64,000 nt of DNA from Pseudevernia furfuracea. Lineage: Eukaryota > Ascomycota > Lecanoromycetes > Lecanorales > Parmeliaceae. The stretch covers positions 992,001-1,056,000 of the forward strand of contig JAIUPT010000020.1 in assembly GCA_022315425.1 (NCBI GenBank). The letters are read 5' to 3'. A program made the translations under genes and the position numbers. The notes under the pieces were generated by a model. That model was not told the DNA's origin and searched no databases. It saw nothing but the letters and a program-made list of their open reading frames with translations. Positions 20,916 to 32,128 of the stretch are shown piece after piece. Position 1 is the first letter of the stretch; every line of letters starts with the position of its first letter.

Positions 20916-23900
20916 CTAAGCTCTGCGGGTAATGTAGTCTCTGTTCTCCACGGTTACACTCTTGGTCTGTTGAATGTTAGCAGCCGTCCCATTTTATTAC
21001 TAGATTTGGGCTTACCATATGGTTGACCTTGTACACGCCCACCAGCCGAGAAGCCAGCTCAAACATATTGTTCCTCAAGGAGATGACGATAAACTGTGCA
21101 TTCTTCGTTCGCTCCTTGATGTAGCTGGCAACGATAGAGACATTCCGGAAGTCCAAAGCAGCATCAATCTCGTCCATCACATACAGCGGTGTTGGCTTGT
21201 AGTGATGCAGAGCAAACACCAGAGCCAAACTACTCAGCGTTTTTTCTCCGCCCGAAAGATTCGAGATATTCTTCCACGATTTCTTCGGCGGCATTACACT
21301 GAAAAGTATACCTTCGGAGAACGGGTCAAGCGAATCGACGAGCTCCAATTCAGCATTGCCGCCCATTGTAATCATCTGATACATTTCCTTCAATCGCAGA
21401 GAAATCAGACTGAAACCGGTCATGAAACCCTCGAGACGGAGCTTGCGAAGGTCATCGCAGCGCTTCTTTGCAGTATCTCGTTGCGTCACGGCGGAGTGCA
21501 AGTCATTACTGCGTGAGGTGTATTCTTCAACACGGCGGCGGTATTCAGCCAGCACGCCAAGCTCGACGTTGACATTTTGGGTCTTTTCCTCGAGGATTGC
21601 GATTTCACCCTTCAGGGTATCCTTGTCCATATCCTCGAGCTCATCTTTGGTGTATTGAGGTAGTTCTTCTGCTGCTTGCTCTTCTCCGAGGTCACTGACG
21701 CTCTGGATACTCAATTTGCCGAGCTTCTCGTTCCAGTACTTTAGTCGCTTCTGGTTCTCGGACTGGACCTTCTGATTCTCTTCAAGTTTGTTGCGCATTT
21801 CGATCTCGACAGCGCGAGTCTCGTTTAGCTCAGCAGTCTTGTCATCCAGCTCCCGCTTCAAAGTAGCAAGCTCCTCCTGCTTCGCGCCAAGCGCCTCCTG
21901 TGATTCTTCTGCCTTGCACTTGGAGGCGGAAGCGTCGTTGGCCTGTGTCTTGACCTCATTGACTAGGTTTTCGAGCTCCTCGGCGGAAGCAGCGAGCTCC
22001 ATCTCAGCATCCTCATATGACTTTTGGTGCTTAATCTTTTGCTTCTCAGCTTTTGACTTGGCGACCTCGGCATTGGACATCTCTTCCATGAGAGTCTCGA
22101 TCTGCTCTTTCAAGCCATCGACCTTGGCTTTCTGCCCCCTGAGCCTCACACCACCAACTTCCATGATCTTGTCTTGAAGCTCCTGGATCTCTTGTTCGAG
22201 ACCAGCCGTTTCTGCGCGTAGCTTCTCGACATCCTTTTCAAGCTTTGAGATCTGCTTCTCCAAGGTGTTGATACGAGCATCGTCGGTATTACTCATTGGC
22301 TGTGCTGCCGTTAGCTCGCTTGCCCGGCGCTGAGCGTCTGCAAGGTTTCGCTTTAGGCTCTCGGATTCTAAGCCAGTCTTCTGGATGGCCGTCTCCAACT
22401 GAGGGATCTGATCATTGAGCTCTTTCAGAGAAGCTTCGAGCTCTCTCTGCTTATCTTGATGCTGCTGGAGTTCTTGCTCTAGCTGGTCACGGCCAACTTC
22501 CAGCTTCGACACTTGCTCTTTTGAAGTTTCCGCAACAAGTTTGGATGACATGCCACCTCTGGCAACACGAGTCCCACCACCACTCATCGTTCCAGAGACG
22601 TCGATCAGTTGCCCATCTAAAGTAACCACCCTCCACCTTCGAGCGCCGTATGCAATACGATTTGCTTGATCGAGGTCTTTCGCCACCAGAGTATTTTGTA
22701 GAACGCTGAAGAAAGCAGGACGGAATATTTCATTCTTCGTCTTCACAAGATCGAATAGTCTTGGTACACCTTCGGGCGTGTCGATTGCCGACAGATCCCT
22801 TTTCGCCAGACGATCCAGCAAGATGATGTTAGCTCGTCCCAGATTGTTCTTCCGCAGGTAATCAATGCACTGCTGGCCCACCTCGACCGAGTCCACTACA
22901 AGGTTCTCCAGCGATGGACAGGCCGTTGATATGGCTACGTCGTATTTCTGGTCGATCGTGCCTAGGTTACCGAGTCGTCCATGGAAACCCTCTATCCGTC
23001 CTGACTCCTTCAGTCGCATCAAGCCACTGAGTACGTTGCCTTGAGTTTGGGTGCTCGACAAACTGGCTCTCGCTTCGTCCGCTTTTTGTCGGGCCCCGGA
23101 CAGCTGCGATCTCATCTCAGGTTCCCTCTGCATCAGTTTGGTAAGCTCGCCCTGGACTTTGCCAGCCTCTTTCTCCACCTGCATTTTCTGAGCCTTTAGT
23201 TCCTTGACATCGCCTTCCTTCATCCTGCGGCTCTCTTCAAGAAGATTGATCTTTGCTCGGGCCTCTTCAAGCGCGACGGCCCCTGACGAAGCTCTTTCAC
23301 GCAGTATCTCAAGCTCGCTCTGGGTGACGGCAATGGCTGATTGCTTCTCGTTTATCTTCGCGTTCCACGGTTCCAATGACTTTTGCTTGGAGGCTATTTG
23401 GTCGGAGAAGGCCTGAGTCTTCCCTTTCAGCGCGTCTCGAATTGTGGCTAGCTCCTTCTCTTCTTCGCGCATGCTCTTCTCTAATGCAGCAATTTCTTTC
23501 GTATTGCGTTCGATATCGTCTGAGTGCTTCTGTGTTAGGCTGTTCGCTTCAGAACCGGAGAGTCGACTTGACTGTAGCGCCTTCTCGAGCTTGGTTTGCT
23601 TGTTTGTCAGAAACTTCTTCTTCTCCTCATACTTTACGTGCTCCTTGTCGTATTTAGCCATCTCCTTGATGACCGCCTGAGTAGCTTTCTGTAAAGCCTC
23701 GTACTCTTTTGCGCCATGCTTGTATGCTTTCTCAATGCTCTTGATGCCATTCTCGTTGCCCTGATGCTTTTCGAGTTCTGCGTTGAGTTGACCCTGCATT
23801 TGCCCAATGGCTTCCTCGGTTACCTTGAGATTGTCTCCGCATTCGTCGATGTAGACTTGATACAGAGCAGATTGTTTCATTGCGAGCTCGTTTTCGTCTC

Positions 23901-25275
23901 GAATGTAAGCCAGCGCCTTGTTCTTTTTGTCTTCCAGACCACTCTTCTCCTTTTCAACGTGCTGGACACGAGCGTTTTTTTCTGTGCAGACCTCATTGAG
24001 CGTTTCTACCTCCGTCGCAGACTCTTCGATGGGAGATTTGTATTTTGACGTGCCAATGATATCTTCCAGGTATTCAAGCAAGCCATCGTCATGTTCGTTG
24101 GCAGCTTTGGGCTTCATCTGCGCAATAGATTCAACTTCCCCCTGCAAGATGAGAAATCTTTTGTGGTCAAGGTCAACGCCTCGCTCCTTCAGAAGTGTTG
24201 TTACTGTTGTGAAATTGGATTCCTGCATATTGATGTAGTACTTGCTGGAGTTGTTCTTAAAGGCTCTTCGAGAGATAATCAGGGTAGAATCCGGAAGAAC
24301 CTCATGCTTTCCATCTGGCTACGAAGCGTTAGTCATTGTCCAACTAAAATTTTAATCAAAACGTACAAGGTCCATGACTTCCTGGAAATGCACTTCCACT
24401 TCACAGTGATCTAGATCTGGAAATGCTGCCGAATTATGGATCAGGGCAGATATCTTCCCTTGTCTCATCTTGCTTGCTCGAAAACCGAAAACAAAAAGTA
24501 GGGAGTCGATCACATTCGACTTTCCGGATCCGTTCGGCCCTACAACAGAAGAAAAGGAAGCATGGAAAGGTCCAACTTCTTGTCTTCCAGCATAACTCTT
24601 GAAGTTCTTGAGAACCAAATACTGAATGACCGTTCGCGGCTTGGGGCCAGCATTCTCTGGTTGTTGAGGCACTGCCAAAGCTCTTGATCTTACGACAATA
24701 TCCATCGGCTTCTCCAATATCGTATTCAATGCTTTAACAGCCACGAATTCTTTCTGGTTGCTTGCTGCTGGTGTTTTCTTGTTAATGGTATCGGTAATGT
24801 CGGCCAACGGAGTGCCATGTAATTGAGATGGTTCTGGTGATGTGGAAGGCTTGGGGGTGAGCATCGGTGGAATTGCGTCTACAACGACTGATGAGTGGGC
24901 TCTTTTAGTGGGCGCTGCGCTTTTGCGCTTCCTCGGGGATGCTTTCTTCGTAGGAGATACTGGCTCTTGCTTAATTGATTCCTCTGGGTCGAAGATCTCT
25001 GAGGGCTCAACGCTTTCCCCAGTTCGCGTTCTTCGAGTACGAGCTGCAGTACGCGGATTTGAAGGCACCTCCGTAGTTTTGCGTCTTGTCTGTCGCCTGG
25101 GACTGCGCTGGGGTGCCGGTGTAAACTCCTCCCCATCATCCTCCCCTCCGCCCATGCCCCCCATATGTTCATCGTCCGACTCTTCAACGACCACTTTCCT
25201 GCGCGAGGCAGCCCGCCGCGACGGCCTTGATGGCGATATGGTAGACATTGACGTGGTTTGCTTTGCAGATGTCAA
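20916..25275 (-). CDS. SMC4: Condensin subunit SMC4
   Basis: Three exons fit in phase: 24367-25275, 21016-24318 and 20916-20966, giving 1420 residues. The first 200 residues are basic and Ser/Thr/Pro-rich, a disordered N-tail. The head follows with Walker A G-P-N-G-S-G-K-S-N (about residue 243). Long coiled coils flank a hinge (about residues 730-830: G-R-L-G-N-L-G-T-I-D-Q-K-Y-D-V). The C-terminal head has the signature L-S-G-G-E-K-T-L-S-S (about 1329) and Walker B P-L-Y-V-M-D-E-I-D-A-A-L-D. The last exon restores the family ending (T-K-S-V-T-V-E-N-R-D-Y-I). SMC4 pairs with SMC2 in condensin to compact mitotic chromosomes. A start 48 nt downstream is possible. The promoter is shared with the divergent ELYS-domain gene. 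Confidence 0.95.
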
Positions 25276-25405
25276 GACCTTGAAGTCGCGATTTGTTTGT
25301 TTACCCGTCAGCCTTATCGGTTATAAACTTCGGAGATAACCGACATTGCTTCGGCTTCACCAACTTCAGTATCATTCTCCTAACCCTACCTAGTTTAGAA
25401 AAGCA
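25276..25405. promoter_or_regulatory. Short bidirectional promoter between SMC4 and the ELYS-domain gene
   Basis: Only 130 bp separate the start codons of two divergent genes whose products act at chromosomes and nuclear pores. Both promoters must lie in or overlap this interval. No specific factor site is claimed. Confidence 0.5.
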
Positions 25406-26440
25406 ATGGAAGAATTCGATGACTTCGAGGTCGTGTTCGGAAATAATTCAAACATCGCATGTGAGGAATCCGCGGTCAATGACATTAAACAGCGGCGTCG
25501 CTCCTTAGAGAATGAGCTATATATCGACCGGCTCTTAAAGGCCTTGGGCGTTCAGAAGGGTGTGTCCTACACCAGAAACACAGTCTACTCAGAATTCCAG
25601 CATTGCTTATCAGATTACGCGTTTAGTATCGACAATATATCCAGCGGAATCCCACGAGAAGCTCAGACTTCTTCACGAACAAGTTATCAACAGCTCTTCT
25701 CCTGACCACCATAAGCACTCTGTGTTGTACTACCTTCTTAAGGACCTTCAGAAATACAGTCATCAGTCTCCCAGAGATTTTGCCAATGCATCATATCTGC
25801 CAGGAAAGTACAGAACGTTCATCGATGGCATATGGTATCTGGACAGATTAGAATTTGAGGTAATTACTCATGACCTTCTTGATGGTGACATTGCTGACTA
25901 GATTTCATAAAGAAAGCCTTAGACTATCTTATAGAGCCTGCGCTGATCCCTACATTCCCTGAGGAAATACTATACACTCTCTGTCGGCATGCTCCCGATG
26001 CTACTATTCCCGTTGCCTACTACCAAACCGTCTCGCCTGCCATCACATCGGGTAAAGTCCTCGAGACCTACTTCCTGACCCTTTGTCGCATCAGCATCAC
26101 GGAAGCATTCTACTTCTCCCGGACGCAAGGTGATCTAAATCATCGCGTTCTCTTCGAGAAGCTGATAAACTTCGTCCATGCAAATTCGCACGGAGCAATG
26201 AAAGCAACAAGAGGTGTCGAATTGATCAGCTTACCTTTGCACAAGGAAGAAGAGTCTTGGTTCACAGGATATTTGGAGGGAAAGGGGAGGGACTTGGCTG
26301 GTGCGAATGATACCTTGATCATGCGAGGAATCGCAATCGGACGTTCAGAGTCCGTATCACGAGATCGGAGAATTGAGAACAGCCAAAAGATTGACGGAGT
26401 AGACTGGAATACCTTAAGAAGCGGTATGCCATACTCCTAG
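25406..26440 (+). CDS. ELYS-domain nuclear pore complex protein
   Basis: Three exons fit in phase: 25406-25559, 25627-25859 and 25913-26440, giving 304 residues. Landmarks of the fungal ELYS-like domain are visible: I-D-R-L-L-K-A-L-G-V, I-Y-P-A-E-S, D-H-H-K-H-S-V-L-Y-Y-L-L-K-D-L, L-P-G-K-Y-R-T-F-I-D-G-I-W-Y-L-D-R-L, A-L-D-Y-L-I-E-P-A-L-I-P-T-F-P-E-E-I and T-R-G-V-E-L-I-S-L-P. The fold is all-helical. In fission yeast the homologue Ely5 is a small component of the Nup107-120 outer-ring complex. In animals ELYS is a much larger protein that recruits pores to chromatin. The short length is normal for fungi. Confidence 0.82.
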
Positions 26441-26705
26441 GCCACTTTGCACGTGTAGTGAATGGCAAGATCGGTTCAGCTAGGATGTGTTGAATGGAGG
26501 CGGACCATCGGGTCAACCAAGATGGCGTATCATAAGAAGTAAGATTTTTTTGTTTGAAGCGTGCAGGGCCTAGACTGACAAGACGTTGCCCACAGTCATA
26601 TCTTATACTCACCTGCTCTAAGTGCTGTATTATTGCTTGGAAGTCATTCAGCAAGCTCTGAATGCTCTGCAGAAGGATAGATTCTTCGTCCCATGTCACA
26701 TCCAT
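26319..26705 (-). CDS. Possible small gene antisense to the ELYS 3' end
   Basis: The frame opens M-D-V-T-W-D-E-E-S-I-L-L-Q-S-I-Q-S-L-L, an amphipathic helical start that looks like real protein. A GTGAGT donor and GTCAG acceptor follow within the frame (about 26612-26575). If spliced, the product would be only about 45 residues; unspliced, 128 residues overlap the coding 3' end of the ELYS gene. No family is recognised. This may be chance. Confidence 0.2.
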   Translation of the reverse strand: MDVTWDEESILLQSIQSLLNDFQAIIQHLEQVSIRYDCGQRLVSLGPARFKQKNLTSYDTPSWLTRWSASIQHILAEPILPFTTRAKWPRSMAYRFLRYSSLLRQSFGCSQFSDLVIRTLNVRLRFLA

Positions 26706-27732
26706 CTTGATACTTCCGTGCTGCGATTCGCCACTAAATATAGACGGCAGTGTCTGCTAACCTAATTCGTTTCCAACATTTTCAAGGACAGGGAAAAGCG
26801 CATAGGAGCTAAGAGTCAAGCTGGAGGAAGGCGGCACGAAAATTGATGCTGATTCCATACGCAACATGGCTTCTCCTGAGATGCTTCAAAAATCGTCTTC
26901 CAGCACGGGTTTGTAGTTCCGCAATTCCTCAATCTCATAATTGACGCGGCAGAGTAAGTTAACGATGGACGCATCTCATTTGACGGAGAAGAGCTCTTGT
27001 GAGTAATAATACTATCACATCCTTACGGCCAGCAACGTTGACGCATAATCCGCATGCATTATGAAGAAAGGGACGTCCTCGACGCCGGGGCTAAAATGCA
27101 ATAACAAGTCCTTCCCAAATGATCATCAAGGCTTTATCAAACCGATGATTAAGATTGGAGTGAAATTTCTCCTCACCTGCTGACGTTTCCCCCAATCTTC
27201 TACCACAGATTCATCTCGTTGTTTTTTTTTGGTGGAAATCCTCCAGAAATTTCACCCTGCGAATATTCCTTGAGCATAGAAGGCCCTCGGAGGGGCCCCA
27301 TCTATAGACACGATGCCTTGTCTCAAGTGAAATGACAGATCTGGCGCAGAGCGTATCCTCGCAAAACTTCCATACGTGTATGAAATTGTTGATGTACTAC
27401 AGCTCATGCTTGTTTCGAGGCCGAAAAGACCACCGTCACGGACTTTCCCCAAGTAATTGCCATTTCATCTGGATTTTTTTCCCCTCAGGTCTTTAAATTC
27501 AATGAGCATTCTTTGATAGGAAGAGCCAACTTGTTCTCTTCAATATCCACAGAAATGTGGCCCCCAAAATAAACTCCCCCCTTGTTGGGATTTGGAGAAT
27601 ACAAAGTTTTCTTTATGCATGCCTTTTGCTATATTCTCTTACCTATCTTCTCCTACTACTATAAAAAGATGATGATGACTCGCTAAGTCAAAAATGCCAA
27701 GCTATCTCTAGTATCACCGTATCACACCCTAA
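26706..27732. other. Intergenic stretch containing a MITE-like element
   Basis: About 1 kb with no supported gene. The notable content is a degenerate terminal-inverted-repeat element at about 27345-27645, immediately 3' of the amino-acid transporter. Confidence 0.5.
27345..27645 (+). mobile_element. MITE-like element, copy 1
   Basis: One of three diverged copies of a short element in the window. The right end GCCTTTTGCTATATTCTCTT (27621-27640) is, apart from two of 22 positions, the reverse complement of the end of copy 3, which marks a terminal inverted repeat. Internal anchors shared with the other copies are TGATAGGAAGAGCC (27513-27526), ATATCCACA, CACGGACTTT, and CTTGTTGGGATTTGGAGA. No open frame is present, so it would be non-autonomous. 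The left end is poorly preserved. It begins 88 bp beyond the transporter stop codon. Confidence 0.55.
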
Positions 27733-29843
27733 TCAAGCATTCAGATTGAGAGGTGACGTGCATGAGAAGGAGTTCAGCTGCGGGTTCTTGAACGCCGTGA
27801 CCAACCTATTAAGCAAGGCAGACATTGTCAGTAATGGTCTCGTCTCAAATGTCAATGAACTGTCTGGGTCACTCACCCCTCGACAGCAGCATACATGCCC
27901 AAACCGCACATGGAGAGTGAGGCGAGGAAGTATAGCGTATGCCACACGTTTTTGGCGACCTGCAGTGGGCCACCGCTCAAGAACCCACGCATCCAGCGCT
28001 GCGTTATCGTCCCGTGTCTTGTCACCTGCCCCGTAATCGGATCGAATCCTTCGCCTTCGCTTTCTCGGTGCGCATTCTTCTGGATATCGTACCCCACCGC
28101 AAAGAGCGGCGGAAGCGAATACGTCAGATTCAACAACGTCGAGGCGGATATGACACTGACGAAGCCGAAGTAATCTGGAATCGCTGCCGCGATGACAAAG
28201 GCGATGCACCACCAGACGGGCACGATGGCGGCGTAGAAGATTTTGCCGCGGCGGGTGACGAGAGGCGGTGCATTGAAGATGTCCATGAGGATGTTGTTGT
28301 AGAGAACTTTAATACCGATGTTGCCATACAACCCAGCAGCGATGAGGGCGGCAATGAGGGAGATCATGTTGCCGACTGTTTGCCAGCCATAGACTGAGAC
28401 GCCTTGATAGCTAATTCTAAGCGATAGTGAGAGGTTAGTATGTAGATCTGCTTCAGCGCTAGGAAGGAGGGTCTTGGCGATATTGTGAGGGGTCTTGCTA
28501 CCAGATGATTGTTTGCTGGATGGTGTCACACTAGACTCTCGACTTACTGGTAAGCATACTGCCCCTGAAAATGATAGACGTAGCATCCATAGATCAGGTA
28601 AACGCTATAAATGAAGAACTGCGCTCCCCTATAAAGATTTCGGAGTCAGTATTCCTTCCTCTAGGCAAAATAGGAGGAATGAGACAGCCCAAAGGGGTTT
28701 CCGAAAGCCCTTCGCTCTCGGAGCATGTCTCGCGACTCATGAGATGAAACACAACAAGAAATTTTTGCGCCGCAAAGGTGCATACCACATGGCTTTAAGA
28801 AAGTCCCTCGGCCGCTTCATCTCCGCTAGGAACTCGACGAAGAGCTGCGCTCCGGCGTAGGCAAGCACGCCGGATAGCAAGCCGTTGATGGACCCCACGA
28901 GGTTCGCGGCAGGGAGGCCCCCATAGTGGATTATGGGCGGGTAGTTACCCTGCGCGTCTGGGGTTATTGTGGATGGGTCGACGACCGCGCCTGCTGAACC
29001 CAGGACACTGATTGCGTAATTTGGAGGACTGTGGGCTATCACGCCCATGGTTATGAAGATCACCAAAAGGTTCAACCAAACGGCAAAGTTGGCCACAAGG
29101 CCGTAATTTTTGAGAGTGCGGATCTGTGTCATGAAGAACCCGCCGATGACGAACAATAGGGGACAGATAATGTAGCAGAGGCGGAATTGGGAGACTTGAC
29201 TTATGTTCTGGCCGTATTGGATTGTCACTTGGCCGAGGATGAGGAGTAGGGCCAAAGCTTGTAGGATGTTGGTGCAGTAACGGGCATTCTTGCCCCAGGT
29301 ACGGAAGGCAAGATCGCCGTAGTTGCGGCAGGGGAACTCGTAACTGTCGAGGCCAAGGTAGACGTACCAGATGAGATAGCCGGAGTAGCCAGCCATAAAG
29401 CCGAAGACTGTGTATAGGGCTATTCCAGGACCCCAGCCAAGTGTACCTATGGCGAAACCAACGCCGTAAGGGCCAAGGATGTCGGTCGTGATGAGGTAAA
29501 AGGCGGCGCCCGAAGATGCTGTGCGCATTGCACGACTTGCGTTTGTCCATTCTTCATCGGTAATCTGTAGGCGGTTCCCCTCGTTCGCGAAGTTGACTTC
29601 CGGCACCTTCGTGACAGCGCCAGCATCAATTTGGCCTTCGTCCTCGTTCGTGGTGCGATTGATGATTTCTCGCCATCGCAACTTTGGAGATTCGAGGTGC
29701 TTCTCCACTTCTCTCGTGCGCCGCGCGTAGTATTGGTACTCCTCGAATGTGACAGCGGGATCATGGAGTAGGCGCACCTGAGGCTTGATCCTTTGCGCTA
29801 CTGGTTGCTCATTCGGCGAGCCTGCAAATCCCTTGTCGTCCAT
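27733..29843 (-). CDS. Amino-acid transporter, AAAP (Aa_trans) family
   Basis: Four exons fit in phase: 28786-29843, 28548-28628, 27877-28416 and 27733-27805, giving 583 residues. A hydrophilic N-terminus of about 120 residues precedes roughly 11 membrane segments, beginning with A-M-R-T-A-S-S-G-A-A-F-Y-L-I-T and I-L-G-P-Y-G-V-G-F-A-I-G-T-L-G. Later landmarks are W-G-K-N-A-R-Y, A-Y-A-G-A-Q-L-F-V-E-F-L-A-E-M-K-R-P and Y-G-N-I-G-I-K-V-L-Y. This is the auxin/amino-acid permease superfamily, which includes Neurospora Mtr and yeast Avt transporters. Fungal members move neutral amino acids across the plasma or vacuolar membrane. The substrate is not decidable here. The long N-tail with a conserved R-L-L-H-D-P-A-V-T-F-E-E-Y-x-Y-Y-A segment may be regulatory. 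Confidence 0.87.
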
Positions 29844-30496
29844 GGTGTTCTGAGGCTTGAGACGCGAATCTCAATTGTGCAAAAGGGCAGAGGCCTATCG
29901 CTTGTGGAAGTAAGCAAGTAGAAAGACATTGTAAGAAGTAAGCGGAGCTAAGGTACTCCGCTGGCGTTATGGTTACTAATTGATTTTGAGAAGGTACTTG
30001 ACTCTAGATGGACGCCGATCTGAGGGGTGGAAACGCGTGCTTACTGTACTCCGTATTATTAAACAATCGATACTCGTATGTGGAACAACCGAATTACTAC
30101 GACTTCATTGCATCTGTTACCTTGATGACCAGTAGTTTTGAGACCAATTTTTCCATGACGTTTAAGGGAAGATCAAAAGGTCAAAATTCGTCGCCAACCT
30201 ACGAGTAGTTCATCTTCGGTACAGCTCTCGTTAGTCGTTACAGTAAGTACCTTATGGAGCCGAATCGGAGAGAGGCGGAATAACCGTTATTTGATAAAAA
30301 TACGAACTAGATACGGAGGTAAGGTACTCGTAAGTAAGTATTAGAGTATTACTCATCATGTCGGATCCCCCAAATCCTTCGGACGAGGGATTATGTTTGA
30401 CAGCAGTACAAGAAGTGAATCAGTCCTCTTGAGAATGATTAGCGACCTGGCAACACACCTGGCAGTAGACATACACTACTAATTTAATCTTGAAAG
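29844..30496. other. Divergent promoter region rich in TAAGGTAC-type motifs
   Basis: 650 bp between the leftward transporter and the rightward DUF427 gene. AAGGTACTC, GTAAGTACC and GTAAGGTAC-like words recur near 29948, 30242 and 30320. No gene is supported. Confidence 0.5.
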
Positions 30497-31447
30497 ATGA
30501 CCACCAATTTCTTCAAAGGACTTGGTGAAATTGAAGCATTGAAAATGAACGGGTTACTTTGCCTTTTGACCTCCAAAAGTTACATTCGATCATCTAACGT
30601 CTCTGTCAGTCTCGCAAAGCTTGCCCTAAAACTGCTTGCCGAGGGTCCTCACAAGCTCGAAAAGGCGAACCGCCGCGTTCGTGGCTTGTTCGATAGAGTC
30701 TACGTCTTCGACACCCTGGACGCTGGCTATGTGTGGGAGCACCCATACTATCCGCAATTCTATGTTCCTAGCAATGCTATCAAGCAAGGCTTGTTGACCA
30801 AGAACGAGCCCGTGGACAAGGAAGAATCCGCATTCCTTGCGACATTAAAGGGCAAGGACAATTCTACAGATCGAGTCATCAGCTTTGAAAAGGGTCCTCT
30901 AGCTGGGCTTGTGAGGTTCGAATTCGATGCTTTAGATCAATGGTTTGAAGAGGACATGCCTATCTATAAACACCCAAAGGACCCATACAAGAGAATCGAT
31001 ATATTGCCTTCGTCGAGGACGGTCACTGCCAAAGTGGACGGAGTGACCATTGCGGAGAGCAGTAACAACATGTTTCTGCATGAGACCATGCTGCGAACAA
31101 GGCACTACATGCCCAAAATTGCTGTAAGTATCCTCTGTACGCTATGGCTCGGAAGTTCTTTTTGATTGGTACAGGCACGATGGGAGTACCTCACAGAGAG
31201 CGAAACCACTTCTGTCTGCCCTTACAAAGGCACTGCCAACTGTGAGTCAACTGATTTCCATATCCCATCTATGATGGCACTGACTTTTGATGAAGACTAC
31301 AATGTTGTGGTCAACGGGAAAGAGCACAAGGACCTTGTCTGGTGGTACAAAGTTCCCACGGCAGAATCTGCTCCAATCGCTGGACACATGTGTTTCTACA
31401 ATGAGAAGGTTGATATATACATTGATGGCGTAAAGGAGGAAAAGTAG
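30497..31447 (+). CDS. DUF427-domain protein, probably two copies of the domain
   Basis: Exons 30497-31123 and 31175-31447 give 299 residues. The C-terminal half is a clear DUF427 domain: R-T-V-T-A-K-V-D-G-V-T-I-A-E-S, E-T-M-L-R-T-R-H-Y-M-P, E-S-E-T-T-S-V-C-P-Y-K-G-T-A-N, W-W-Y-K-V-P-T-A-E-S-A-P-I-A-G-H and F-Y-N-E-K-V-D-I-Y-I-D-G-V. A weaker copy seems present upstream (R-V-R-G-L-F-D-R-V-Y-V-F-D-T-L-D-A, then Y-Y-P-Q-F-Y-V-P). The biochemical role of DUF427 is not established to my knowledge. The first 45 residues look unlike the rest and may include an unrecognised intron. A MITE-like element starts within about 10 bp after the stop. Confidence 0.78.
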
Positions 31448-32128
31448 TTCATATATGAACTTCAACGGAAGTCCATCTTACAGTTCAGGCGCGTTGCTAG
31501 AGAAGAGTGGCTGTCGTCATGGACTTTTTCTAAACAATCGTCATTTTGTCTCATATTCTCTGATAGGAAGAGCCGTTTCGTTTTGATCGATATCCACAAA
31601 TTTTTGCAAAAAGAAAGTGATGTTTAAGCAATTTGCCAGAAAAAAGGTCCTACTGACGGTCTAATTAAGGGCGTGAGAGATTATTTCAATGCATCTCACT
31701 TGCTTTGCTGTATATCGATCCTTGAATCAAGAGGAAAATTCAGAATGTTTGCCCTCTAAGGCCACGAACTTGTTTGGTTGGCTCATGGTAAAGATAGCCA
31801 ATATAGAGGGCACGTCGTTCGCATTAAGTAGAACAAGGACCATAATTTTGTATCTTAGCTAATGCATTCAGTTGCCGGAAGGAATGGACACCTAGTCAAT
31901 AGCCAGTCATCAATGCCCTTGTTATCGTACTCCGCCTCCAACATCGAAGTCTATACGAATACGATGATAAGGTAGCGCACAAGCCGCACATAATCTTCGA
32001 AGCCTCTTTTATATGAAATCCACGGAGCATGCGTGCGCCTTCCACGCAATGCACAGCAGGCTTCTCTGACCTCGCATCGCAGTACTCTATTGACAAGAAG
32101 GCTACGTACTGCTTTCTGCCTCTAGGCC
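31448..32128. other. Intergenic stretch containing a MITE-like element
   Basis: 680 bp between two plus-strand genes. The first 280 bp are occupied by copy 2 of the short element; the remainder is the promoter region of the SPX-GDPD gene. No gene is seen. Confidence 0.5.
31455..31725 (+). mobile_element. MITE-like element, copy 2
   Basis: It shares TTACAGTTCAGGCGCGTTGC (31479-31498) with copy 3 and TGATAGGAAGAGCC (31561-31574) with copy 1, followed in all three by a GATCGATATCCACAAA-like stretch. The right end (TGCATCTCACTTGCTTTGCT onward, about 31691-31720) resembles the TIR of copy 1 but is eroded. The left end is truncated or abuts the DUF427 stop codon. Confidence 0.5.

Noticed and set aside
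21019..24414. Plus-strand frames across the SMC4 coding region
   Set aside because: Antisense shadows of coiled-coil coding sequence.
27746..28397. Plus-strand frames across the amino-acid transporter
   Set aside because: Antisense shadows of a gene with phased exons and membrane segments.
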